From an uncultured Bacteroidaceae bacterium (GTDB lineage Bacteria > Bacteroidota > Bacteroidia > Bacteroidales > Bacteroidaceae), in NCBI GenBank assembly GCA_905233465.1, contig CAJOEI010000034.1, positions 4,562 through 43,431 on the forward strand: DNA of 38,870 nucleotides, read 5' to 3'. A program made the position numbers and the translations under genes. This document shows, piece after piece, positions 9,380 to 16,987 of this stretch. The notes under the pieces are model-generated. The model ran no database searches, was not told the DNA's origin, and was given only the letters and a program-made list of their open reading frames with translations. Positions within the stretch are counted from its first letter, which is position 1. Every line of letters begins with the position of its first letter.

Positions 9380-10246
9380 TCAATGCTCAATGCTCAATGC
9401 CTTTTCACGCTCCATTGCCTCGAAATCCTTGGGGCGCAATTCAAAACTATTAGTAAGGTATTTTGCCCTCACAATGGGATTGGCCGCCAATTCCTCTGGC
9501 TTACCCTTAAATCGTATACGCCCCTCAAAGAGCATATATGCGCGATCTGTGATGGTCAGCGTCTCATCCACATTGTGGTCTGTGATAAGGACACCGATAT
9601 TCATGCGTTTGAGCTTCCATACGATGAGCTGTATGTCTTCCACTGCAATGGGGTCAACGCCTGCAAAGGGTTCGTCAAGCATCACGAACTTAGGATCAAT
9701 AGCCAAACAACGTGCAATCTCTGTGCGACGTCGTTCGCCACCGCTGAGACGATCGCCGGTATTGCGCCTCACCGTCTGCAAACGGAATTCGCTGATGAGG
9801 CTCTCAAGACGTTGCCGCTTGTACTCCTCCGAACAGTCTGTACGCAACTCCAGCACGCTGGCTATGTTGTCCTCGACACTCATCTTACGGAACACGCTCG
9901 CCTCCTGCGCCAGATAACCTATGCCCAGACGTGCACGCTTGTACACTGGCAGATCGGTGACCTCTGTGTCGCCAACAAAGACGCGTCCGTTGTTTGGCAG
10001 CACCAATCCGGTGGTCATGTAGAACGATGTCGTCTTGCCCGCTCCATTGGGGCCCAATAAGCCAACTATCTCACCCTGATCAACGTGAAAGTTGACATCA
10101 TCAACCACGGTGCGCTTGCCATAAATCTTCACCAGGTGTTCTGCCGACAACCGCAAAGGTGATGTCTGGTGCGGCGCCACCCATGACGGGCTTTGTGGAT
10201 CATCAACAGCACTGTTGTATGGTTGTGAAGTCTGATTATCTTTCAT
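9380..10246 (-). CDS. lptB: LPS export ABC transporter ATP-binding protein LptB
   Basis: A 288-residue ABC ATPase with Walker [11 protein letters not shown]-loop YLAQEASVF, signature LSGGERRR, Walker [13 protein letters not shown] and H-loop ITDHNV. The combination [18 protein letters not shown] and [12 protein letters not shown] is characteristic of LptB, which powers extraction of lipopolysaccharide from the inner membrane with LptFG. The first about 45 residues before the ABC fold are a poorly conserved Ser/Pro/Gln-rich extension. The frame stays open to an ATG at 10303, but the promoter at 10274-10281 lies between, so translation must start at 10246. The C-terminus LSIEH is encoded by TCAATGC heptamer repeats. 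Confidence 0.93.
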   Translation of the reverse strand: MKDNQTSQPYNSAVDDPQSPSWVAPHQTSPLRLSAEHLVKIYGKRTVVDDVNFHVDQGEIVGLLGPNGAGKTTSFYMTTGLVLPNNGRVFVGDTEVTDLPVYKRARLGIGYLAQEASVFRKMSVEDNIASVLELRTDCSEEYKRQRLESLISEFRLQTVRRNTGDRLSGGERRRTEIARCLAIDPKFVMLDEPFAGVDPIAVEDIQLIVWKLKRMNIGVLITDHNVDETLTITDRAYMLFEGRIRFKGKPEELAANPIVRAKYLTNSFELRPKDFEAMEREKALSIEH

Positions 10247-10273
10247 AATAGAAGAGGCATGAAAAAGAGTGCG

Positions 10274-10281
10274 CAAAGGTA
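10274..10281 (-). promoter_or_regulatory. -7 element of the lptB promoter (minus strand)
   Basis: Read on the minus strand, the bases give TACCTTTG followed by CGCAC, the usual Bacteroidetes -7 element, about 27 bases before the lptB start at 10246. No clear TTG is found at the -33 spacing. The element decides the start of lptB. Confidence 0.6.
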
Positions 10282-10365
10282 CGACAATTTTGTGATTATA
10301 CACCTACTATACTATATTTATTTGTGTTTTTTTGAATTTTTGATAGAAAAATAGTAAAAACTCCT

Positions 10366-10403
10366 TAAACTTTCAACTTTCAATTTTCAACTTTCAACTT
10401 TCA
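10366..10403. repeat. AACTTTC heptamer repeat in the divergent lptB-mlaE spacer
   Basis: Five imperfect tandem copies of the heptamer AACTTTC (one with AATTTTC) immediately precede the mlaE promoter. The same heptamer is seen near 5424-5440, 7982-8004, 11945-11963 and 16020-16038. Confidence 0.7.
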
Positions 10404-10407
10404 GCAT

Positions 10408-10415
10408 TACCTTTG
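10408..10415 (+). promoter_or_regulatory. -7 element of the mlaE promoter
   Basis: TACCTTTG ends only eight bases before the ATG at 10424, so the transcript would have a leader of just a few bases. A GTG at 10415 lies inside the element and cannot be the start. No TTG is found at the -33 spacing; the AACTTTC repeat occupies that place. Confidence 0.55.
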
Positions 10416-10423
10416 TGGCCGTT

Positions 10424-11173
10424 ATGAATGCAATACTACAACCATTACATACATTTGGCCGCTATCTGGAATTGATGTCAAAGGTGTTTAGCCGACCTGA
10501 ACGCATTCGCATGTTCCTCAAACAATATGTGAAGGAGATGCAACAACTTGGCATAGACTCTATTGTTATCGTGTTGATGATTTCATTTTTCATCGGTGCT
10601 GTGATATGCATCCAGATGAAAGTGAACATACAAAGTCCTTGGATGCCACGCTTCACCACAGGCTACACCACACGTGAGATAATGCTGCTGGAATTCTCAT
10701 CCAGTATCATGTGTTTGATATTAGCCGGCAAGGTGGGCTCAAATATAGCCTCCGAAATTGGAACTATGCGTGTCACACAGCAGATAGATGCCTTGGAGAT
10801 TATGGGAGTGAACTCAGCATCATTCCTTATCCTGCCCAAGGTGGTGGGACTGCTTACCATGATTCCATTTCTGGTGACATTCAGCATTGTGGCAGGACTG
10901 GGCGGAGCCTACGCCATCAGTTTTGCAGGCGGTATTATCACGGCGGATGATTTGACATACGGTCTGCAACACAGTTTCAACCAGTGGTTTGTGTGGATGG
11001 GTATTATAAAGTCTTTCTTCTTCGCATTCATCATATCGTCTGTATCGGCTTTCTACGGCTACACGGTTGAAGGTGGCAGTGTGGAAGTGGGTAAAGCCTC
11101 GACAAACAGCGTTGTCCACTGTTCGATGCTTATCCTTTTTGCAGACATCTTCCTAACTCAACTGCTGTCATGA
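10424..11173 (+). CDS. mlaE: ABC transporter permease, MlaE family
   Basis: A 249-residue integral membrane protein of the MlaE (DUF140) family, the inner-membrane permease of the phospholipid/MCE transport system that moves lipids between inner and outer membranes. Family hallmarks are the amphipathic N-terminal helix followed by five to six membrane segments, and the conserved stretch GKVGSNIASEIGTMRVTQQIDALEIMGV. The stop codon overlaps the mlaF start (ATGA at 11170-11173). No MCE-domain (MlaD) gene follows, unlike many mla operons, so it must be encoded elsewhere. The promoter leaves almost no leader; an in-frame ATG at 10475 is an alternative start but would remove the conserved N-terminal helix. 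Confidence 0.93.
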   Translation: MNAILQPLHTFGRYLELMSKVFSRPERIRMFLKQYVKEMQQLGIDSIVIVLMISFFIGAVICIQMKVNIQSPWMPRFTTGYTTREIMLLEFSSSIMCLILAGKVGSNIASEIGTMRVTQQIDALEIMGVNSASFLILPKVVGLLTMIPFLVTFSIVAGLGGAYAISFAGGIITADDLTYGLQHSFNQWFVWMGIIKSFFFAFIISSVSAFYGYTVEGGSVEVGKASTNSVVHCSMLILFADIFLTQLLS

Positions 11174-11952
11174 TAGAATTGCGGAATATTTACAAGTCGT
11201 TTGAGGACAAGGAGGTTCTCAAAGGCATAAGCTCACGCTTCGAATCTGGACGCACGAACTTGATTATCGGACAATCAGGTTCAGGCAAGACTGTGCTGAT
11301 GAAGTGCATCGTGGGTTTGCTGGAGCCTACAAGAGGAGAGATACTCTATGATGGTCGCGATTTTGTGACAATGACAAAAAAAGAGAAGATGATGATGCGC
11401 CGCGAGATGGGAATGATTTTCCAGAGCGCAGCGCTCTTTGACTCAATGACAGTGCTTGAGAACGTGATGTTTCCTCTGGACATGTTCTCATCTGACAATC
11501 TCAACGACCGCAAGCGTCGCGCCCGCAAATGCTTAGACAGAGTGAACCTTCTCGATGCACAGGACAAGTACCCCGACGAGATATCTGGCGGCATGCAAAA
11601 ACGTGTGGCAATAGCCAGAGCCATCGCCCTAAATCCACGCTATCTCTTCTGTGATGAACCCAATAGCGGTCTGGACCCGAAGACATCAATAGTAATTGAT
11701 GATCTTATCCACAGCATTACGCAGGAGTACCAGATGACAACCATCATCAACACCCACGACATGAATTCCGTGATGGGTATCGGAGAAAGCATAATCTTCA
11801 TCCGCCAAGGGGAACAGGAATGGACAGGGACCAAGGACGATGTCCTCAAATCCCCCAACGAGCACCTCACGGACTTCATTTTTGCATCCAACCTACTAAA
11901 GAATGCACGGCAGGCCCTCATAAACGCGGCTGCGCCGCAGTTGAGAGTTTAG
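11170..11952 (+). CDS. mlaF: ABC transporter ATP-binding protein, MlaF family
   Basis: A 260-residue ABC ATPase with Walker A GQSGSGKT, signature ISGGMQKRV and Walker B YLFCDEPNSGLDP. The SGGMQKR signature and SGLDP are typical of MlaF, the motor partner of MlaE. It overlaps mlaE by four bases, which implies translational coupling. The last residues (AAAPQLRV) are encoded by a GC palindrome plus heptamer spacer element (11926-11963), so the C-terminus seems to have been extended or replaced by repeat DNA. Confidence 0.92.
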   Translation: MIELRNIYKSFEDKEVLKGISSRFESGRTNLIIGQSGSGKTVLMKCIVGLLEPTRGEILYDGRDFVTMTKKEKMMMRREMGMIFQSAALFDSMTVLENVMFPLDMFSSDNLNDRKRRARKCLDRVNLLDAQDKYPDEISGGMQKRVAIARAIALNPRYLFCDEPNSGLDPKTSIVIDDLIHSITQEYQMTTIINTHDMNSVMGIGESIIFIRQGEQEWTGTKDDVLKSPNEHLTDFIFASNLLKNARQALINAAAPQLRV

Positions 11953-11963
11953 AGTTGAAAGTT
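11926..11963. repeat. Composite spacer element: GC palindrome plus AGTTGAGAG/AGTTGAAAG heptamers
   Basis: The palindrome GCGGCTGCGCCGC is followed by GAGAGTTTAGAGTTGAAAG. The same arrangement, in inverse orientation, is seen at 5424-5471 (AACTTTC repeats next to TGCGGC…GCCGCA). The element forms the last codons and stop codon of mlaF. Confidence 0.6.
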
Positions 11964-11967
11964 TGCC

Positions 11968-13887
11968 ATGATCACCGTTGATAATCTCTCAGTAGAATTT
12001 GGAGCACGCCCGTTGTTCTCGGGCGTGAGCTTTGTTATTGGCGATAGCGACCGCATTGCTCTGACTGGCAAGAACGGAGCTGGGAAGAGCACCTTGCTCA
12101 AGATTATCGCTGGCCAACAACATCCCACATCAGGCACCGTAGCAGTGAGCCATGATACGAGTGTTGGCTATCTGCCACAAGTGATGGAACTACACAACGG
12201 GCGCACAGTACTGGAAGAAACATTAGCTGCATTCTCTCACATCGAAGAAATGAAACAGCAATTGGAGCGAATGAGTAGCGAAATGGCGACACGCACAGAC
12301 TATGAAAGCGACGACTATCTGGCACTGTGCGAACAATACGCTCACACGGAGGAACGCTTGCGCATGATTGGAGGTGCCAATTTTCAAGCTGAAGTTCAGC
12401 GAACACTACAAGGGCTTGGCTTTGAACCAAACGACCTTCAGCGTCCCACAACAGAGCTGAGTGGTGGGTGGCGAATGCGTATCGAGTTGGCAAAATTACT
12501 GCTGCAGGCTCCCGATGTGCTTTTGCTGGATGAGCCCACAAACCATTTGGACATCGAGAGCATTCAATGGCTGGAACAGTATCTGGCCCAGCATGCAATG
12601 GCTGTTGTCCTCGTATCACACGACCGAGCATTCATAAACAACGTGACCACACGCACACTGGAAATCTCATGTGGCCGCATCTGGGATTATAAAGTCAAGT
12701 ACGACGAATACGTCCGCTTACGTGCAGAACGTCGCGAACAACAGCTACGCGCCTACGAGAATCAGCAGAAGGAAATTGCCGACTTGAAAGAGTTCATTGA
12801 GCGTTTCCGCTACAAACCCACCAAGGCTGTGCAGGTGCAAGAGAGGATAAAACAACTGGCACGCATCATACCAATTGAGGTAGATGAGGTGGACAACTCG
12901 GCATTGCATCTGAAATTCCCGCCATGTCAGCGCAGCGGCGACTTTCCGCTGATTGTGGAGGATTTGAGCAAGAGCTACGACCACCCTATCATTCAACACG
13001 TCAACCTCACCATACGCCGTGGAGAAAAGGTGGCATTTGTTGGTCGCAACGGCGAGGGCAAGTCCACATTGGTCAAATGCATTCTGGGTGAGATACCATT
13101 TGAAGGTTCGTTGCGTGTTGGGCACAACGTACAGATAGGCTACTTTGCACAAAACCAAGCTCAGATGCTTGATCCAGACCTCACGGTCTTCGACACCATC
13201 GACCGTGTGGCACGCGGAGACATACGCACACGTCTGCGCGACATCCTCGGTGCCTTTATGTTTGGCGGAGAGGCATCGGACAAGAAGGTCAAGGTGCTTT
13301 CAGGCGGCGAGCGCTCACGTCTGGCAATGATAAAGTTGTTGCTGGAGCCCGTGAACTTCCTCATCCTCGACGAGCCCACCAACCACTTAGACATGAATTC
13401 CAAAGACGTGCTCAAGGAAGCGATAGCAGCTTTCGACGGCACGGTCATCGTGGTCAGTCACGACCGTGAATTCCTGGATGGTCTCGTCCAAAGAGTCTAT
13501 GCCTTTGGAGGCGGACTGGTTAGAGAGCATCTGGGCGGCATATATGACTGGTTAAACAATAGACCCGACCTCACAAATCAGGGAGGGGAGAAGCCCGCCC
13601 CTGCCCCCTCTCCGGGGAGAGGAGTAGGAAGTGGCGGGGCTGCATGGGCCGAACAGAAAGCCGCAGCACGTCAACGCAAGCGTCTGGAGCGAGCTGTGGC
13701 GGAAGCAGAAGCTGAGATTGCAGAAATAGAAAGCGCTATAGCAATTTTAGAAGCCCAGATGTCCACACCTGAAGGTGCCGTCGACACTGGTCTTTACGAG
13801 AAGCACGCACGCCTCAAGGCACGCCTCGATGCGGCCGAAGCCCAATGGTTAGAGGCCAGTGAAGCACAGTGCGCAATGGATAATTGA
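11968..13887 (+). CDS. ABC-F family ATPase (ribosome-associated, two ABC domains)
   Basis: A 639-residue soluble protein with two ABC domains and no membrane segments, the ABC-F layout; such proteins act on the ribosome's E site in translation or antibiotic protection. Domain 1 has GKNGAGKST, LSGGWRMR and LLLDEPTNHLD; domain 2 has GRNGEGKST, LSGGERSR and LILDEPTNHLD. A charged linker of about 80 residues (with KPTKAVQVQ) lies between, and a coiled-coil tail ends the protein. The Uup/YheS/YdiF-type cannot be told apart with certainty. A GC palindrome sits in frame in the segment joining domain 2 to the tail (residues about 538-552, Pro/Gly-rich), and the last residues come from spacer repeat. 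It starts 15 bases after mlaF. Confidence 0.92.
   Translation: MITVDNLSVEFGARPLFSGVSFVIGDSDRIALTGKNGAGKSTLLKIIAGQQHPTSGTVAVSHDTSVGYLPQVMELHNGRTVLEETLAAFSHIEEMKQQLERMSSEMATRTDYESDDYLALCEQYAHTEERLRMIGGANFQAEVQRTLQGLGFEPNDLQRPTTELSGGWRMRIELAKLLLQAPDVLLLDEPTNHLDIESIQWLEQYLAQHAMAVVLVSHDRAFINNVTTRTLEISCGRIWDYKVKYDEYVRLRAERREQQLRAYENQQKEIADLKEFIERFRYKPTKAVQVQERIKQLARIIPIEVDEVDNSALHLKFPPCQRSGDFPLIVEDLSKSYDHPIIQHVNLTIRRGEKVAFVGRNGEGKSTLVKCILGEIPFEGSLRVGHNVQIGYFAQNQAQMLDPDLTVFDTIDRVARGDIRTRLRDILGAFMFGGEASDKKVKVLSGGERSRLAMIKLLLEPVNFLILDEPTNHLDMNSKDVLKEAIAAFDGTVIVVSHDREFLDGLVQRVYAFGGGLVREHLGGIYDWLNNRPDLTNQGGEKPAPAPSPGRGVGSGGAAWAEQKAAARQRKRLERAVAEAEAEIAEIESAIAILEAQMSTPEGAVDTGLYEKHARLKARLDAAEAQWLEASEAQCAMDN
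13581..13626. repeat. REP-like GC palindrome inside the ABC-F gene
   Basis: CCTCTCCGGGGAGAGG (13607-13622) is a perfect inverted repeat, preceded by GGGAGGGG and CCCGCCCC tracts. It translates in frame to a Gly/Pro/Ala-rich linker. It resembles the intergenic element at 2686-2724, so a spacer element appears to have entered a coding linker. Confidence 0.6.
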
Positions 13888-13928
13888 AAATTGAAAATTG
13901 AAAATTGAAAAATAAAAAACATATTACA

Positions 13929-15962
13929 ATGAAACTGAAAAACTTATTCTTTATCACGGCGATGACATCTCTCGCCGCATGCAACAGCCAAATGAACTCA
14001 CAACTCAGTATGGGCATTGACCCGCAGAACATGGACACCACTGCACTGCCTGGAACAGACTTCTATGAATATGCCTGTGGAGGCTGGATGAAAGCTCATC
14101 CTCTCACTGGTGAATATAGTCGATATGGATCCTTTGACGCTCTTCACGAGACATGCCAGACACAGTTGCGTGAACTGATAGAAGAGGTGGCTGCCAAACA
14201 GAATGAGCCAGGTAGTCTGGCAGACAAGATTGCGCACATGTACAACAGTGCCATGGACAGCACGCATCTGAACAAGATGGGCATTGAACCAATACGCAAA
14301 GACCTACAGCGCATCGCTGGATGTGTTAACACTCAGGAACTGTTCAGGCTTTACACACAGTTAGAGGGTCAAGGTGTTGGCGGATTGTTTGGTACATATA
14401 TTGACGCAGATATCAAAAACAGCAAAATGAATCTCCTGCAGATACATCAGGGAGGCCTTGTGATGGGACAACGCGACTACTATCTTGACAACGACTCAGC
14501 GACACAAGCAATCCGCACCGCCTACACGAAATATATGTCCGACATGTTCACCCGCTGCGGCATAGCCAAGGACGAAGACGTGGCCGACCGTGTTCAGTCT
14601 GTGATAGACATGGAAACACGTCTGGCACGTGTCAGCCGCTCACGCACTGACCTACGCGACGACGAGAAAAACTACAACAAGATGACATACAGCATGTTGC
14701 AACAAGATTACCCTGGCATTAACTGGGATTTCTATTTTGGTGCAATGGGTGCTAAGGATGTCCGTGAGGTCAGCGTGGGCCAACCCGAGGTGCTTCACGA
14801 AGTCGAGGCCATCTGGGCGGAGACTCCTCTGGCAGTTCTCAAGGACTACGTCAGCTGGCAGCTCATCAATACGGCAGCAAGCTACCTTGATGACGACATG
14901 CGTGCAGCAAGCTTCGACTTCTATGGTCGTGCCATGAGCGGCCAGAAAGAAGACCGTCCGCGTTGGAAGCGCGCTGTGGGTGCCACAGAGCTTGCTTTGG
15001 GCGAAGCTATAGGCCAACTGTATGTGGAGAAACACTTCCCACCTGCCGCAAAAGAGAGGATGCTTCAACTGGTCAAGAACCTACAGATTGCCCTTGGCGA
15101 ACGCATTGATGCCCAAGAATGGATGTCAGATTCCACCAAGGCTGTGGCACATGACAAGCTAAATGCTTTCATTGTCAAGATTGGCTATCCCGACAAGTGG
15201 CGCGACTACAGCGCTCTGGAAATTGGCGACAACTACTGGGAGAACTACAAGGCCACAGCTCAATGGGCAACTTTGGACGAGATTGAGCGCAAGCTCAACA
15301 AGCCTGTCGACAACACTGAGTGGTATATGACTCCACAGACGGTGAATGCATACTACAATCCGACAACCAATGAGATATGCTTCCCGGCAGGCATCCTACA
15401 GCCGCCATTCTTCGACATGCAGGCTGACGATGCCTTCAACTATGGTGCTATAGGTGTGGTTATTGGGCATGAGATGACACACGGCTTCGACGATCAGGGC
15501 TCCAAATTCGACAAAGACGGCAACTTGAGGCAATGGTGGACCGAGGAGGACACACGTCGCTTTGAAGAACGCACACATGTGATGCGCGACTTCTTCAATG
15601 ACATTGAAGTGCTGCCTGGTCTGTGTGCCAATGGTCAGCTGACATTGGGAGAGAACATGGCCGACCACGGTGGACTGCAAGTGGCTTATCAGGCTTTTGA
15701 GAACGCTACACGCGATATGCCATTGGAAGACAAAGGCGGTTTCACACCCGCACAGCGTTTCTTCCTCGCCTACGCAGGCGTGTGGGCTGGCAACATACGC
15801 GATGAGGAGATTCGCAAACGGACAAAAAGCGACCCACATGCTTTAGGACGCTGGCGCGTGAACGGCGCACTACCACACATCGATGCCTGGTATGACGCTT
15901 TTGGCATCACAGAATCCGATCCTCTGTTTGTGCCCAAGGCAGACCGTGTCAGCATTTGGTGA
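13929..15962 (+). CDS. pepO: M13 family zinc metallopeptidase lipoprotein (PepO/neprilysin-like)
   Basis: A 677-residue M13 endopeptidase. It begins with a lipoprotein signal (hydrophobic stretch then SLAAC), so it is likely anchored in the periplasm or at the surface. The zinc site is HEMTH (His514, Glu515, His518) in the context VIGHEMTHGFDD, with the third ligand Glu in ENMADHGG. Other M13 markers are the NAYYNPTTNEICFPAGILQPPFF region and the C-terminal LGRWRVNGAL, which carries the substrate-binding Arg region. I chose ATG 13929 over an ATG at 13905, because the upstream codons are AATTGAAA spacer repeats. The start lies 41 bases after the ABC-F gene. Confidence 0.93.
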   Translation: MKLKNLFFITAMTSLAACNSQMNSQLSMGIDPQNMDTTALPGTDFYEYACGGWMKAHPLTGEYSRYGSFDALHETCQTQLRELIEEVAAKQNEPGSLADKIAHMYNSAMDSTHLNKMGIEPIRKDLQRIAGCVNTQELFRLYTQLEGQGVGGLFGTYIDADIKNSKMNLLQIHQGGLVMGQRDYYLDNDSATQAIRTAYTKYMSDMFTRCGIAKDEDVADRVQSVIDMETRLARVSRSRTDLRDDEKNYNKMTYSMLQQDYPGINWDFYFGAMGAKDVREVSVGQPEVLHEVEAIWAETPLAVLKDYVSWQLINTAASYLDDDMRAASFDFYGRAMSGQKEDRPRWKRAVGATELALGEAIGQLYVEKHFPPAAKERMLQLVKNLQIALGERIDAQEWMSDSTKAVAHDKLNAFIVKIGYPDKWRDYSALEIGDNYWENYKATAQWATLDEIERKLNKPVDNTEWYMTPQTVNAYYNPTTNEICFPAGILQPPFFDMQADDAFNYGAIGVVIGHEMTHGFDDQGSKFDKDGNLRQWWTEEDTRRFEERTHVMRDFFNDIEVLPGLCANGQLTLGENMADHGGLQVAYQAFENATRDMPLEDKGGFTPAQRFFLAYAGVWAGNIRDEEIRKRTKSDPHALGRWRVNGALPHIDAWYDAFGITESDPLFVPKADRVSIW

Positions 15963-16046
15963 GTTGAAAACCAATCTCCGCTCGACCTTTGGTCGCTTGC
16001 ACGGCAAGAACTCCCAACTCTAAACTTTCAACTCTCAACTATATAA

Positions 16047-16973
16047 ATGCCCCTTACCCTACCCGACCGGCTACCGGCTATAGACCTGCTCAAGCAGGAG
16101 AACATCTTTGTCATTGACAACACCAGAGCAACGACACAGGACATACGTCCTCTGCGTATCGTCGTGCTCAATCTCATGCCCATCAAGATAACCACAGAGA
16201 CGGATCTCATACGTGTGCTGTCCAACTCTCCGCTGCAGCTCGAGATCTCCTTTATGAAGATTCGCAGCCACACCAGCAAGAACACGCCCATTGAGCACAT
16301 GCGAGCCTTCTATCGTGACTTCGACATAATGCGGCATGAGAAATACGACGGCATGATCATCACTGGTGCGCCAGTGGAACATCTCGACTTCGAAGACGTG
16401 ACCTACTGGGATGAGATGCGCGACATCTTCGACTGGGCACGCACCAACGTCACATCAACGCTATACATCTGCTGGGCTGCACAGGCAGGGCTATACTACT
16501 ACTACGGCGTACCCAAATATCCGCTACAGCAAAAGATGTTCGGCATCTTCCCACAAAAGACGCTCTTCCCACGCATGCCCATATTCCGTGGCTTCGACGA
16601 TATCTTCTATATGCCACACAGCCGACACACAGAGATACGCCGCGAAGACATTGAGGCGGTGCCATCATCACCTCTCACAATCCTTGCCGAGAGCCCTGAG
16701 AGCGGAGTGAGCATCGTCATGGCACGCAACGGTCGCGAAATCTTCATCACCGGCCATGCTGAGTACTCACCCCTCACCCTCGACAGCGAGTACCGGCGCG
16801 ACCTGGCAAAGGGCCTGCCTATTCAAATACCGCAGCACTACTACATCAACGATGAACCAGCTGCCGGACCGCTTGTGACATGGCGCGCACACGCCAACCT
16901 GCTCTTCACAAACTGGCTCAACTACTACGTCTATCAGGAGACGCCCTACGATATCAACCAAATCGGTACTTGA
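16047..16973 (+). CDS. metA: MetA-family homoserine O-acyltransferase, predicted acetyl-CoA specific
   Basis: A 308-residue enzyme of methionine biosynthesis that acylates homoserine. The catalytic Cys142 is in YICWAAQAG, and His237 with Glu239 are in ITGHAEYS. Position 111, which decides the acyl donor in this family, is Glu (TGAPVEHLDFEDV), as in the Bacillus enzymes that use acetyl-CoA; succinyl-CoA users such as E. coli have Gly. Databases usually name such genes homoserine O-succinyltransferase; I infer acetyltransferase activity. It stands 84 bases after the peptidase gene, with AACTTTC-type repeats in between and no SAM riboswitch that I can see. The next gene begins 14 bases later. 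Confidence 0.95.
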   Translation: MPLTLPDRLPAIDLLKQENIFVIDNTRATTQDIRPLRIVVLNLMPIKITTETDLIRVLSNSPLQLEISFMKIRSHTSKNTPIEHMRAFYRDFDIMRHEKYDGMIITGAPVEHLDFEDVTYWDEMRDIFDWARTNVTSTLYICWAAQAGLYYYYGVPKYPLQQKMFGIFPQKTLFPRMPIFRGFDDIFYMPHSRHTEIRREDIEAVPSSPLTILAESPESGVSIVMARNGREIFITGHAEYSPLTLDSEYRRDLAKGLPIQIPQHYYINDEPAAGPLVTWRAHANLLFTNWLNYYVYQETPYDINQIGT

Positions 16974-16987
16974 CTTACAAGTGAGCC

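Noticed and set aside
7883..10060. A 725-codon open frame on the plus strand, opposite clpP, trigger factor and lptB
   Set aside because: It runs across three firmly identified minus-strand genes and their junctions; its protein is rich in His, Cys, Leu and Ile with no domain and looks like the complement of ordinary coding codons.
15963..16046. SAM riboswitch ahead of metA
   Set aside because: The 84-base spacer holds AACTTTC-type repeats and no conserved riboswitch core or terminator.
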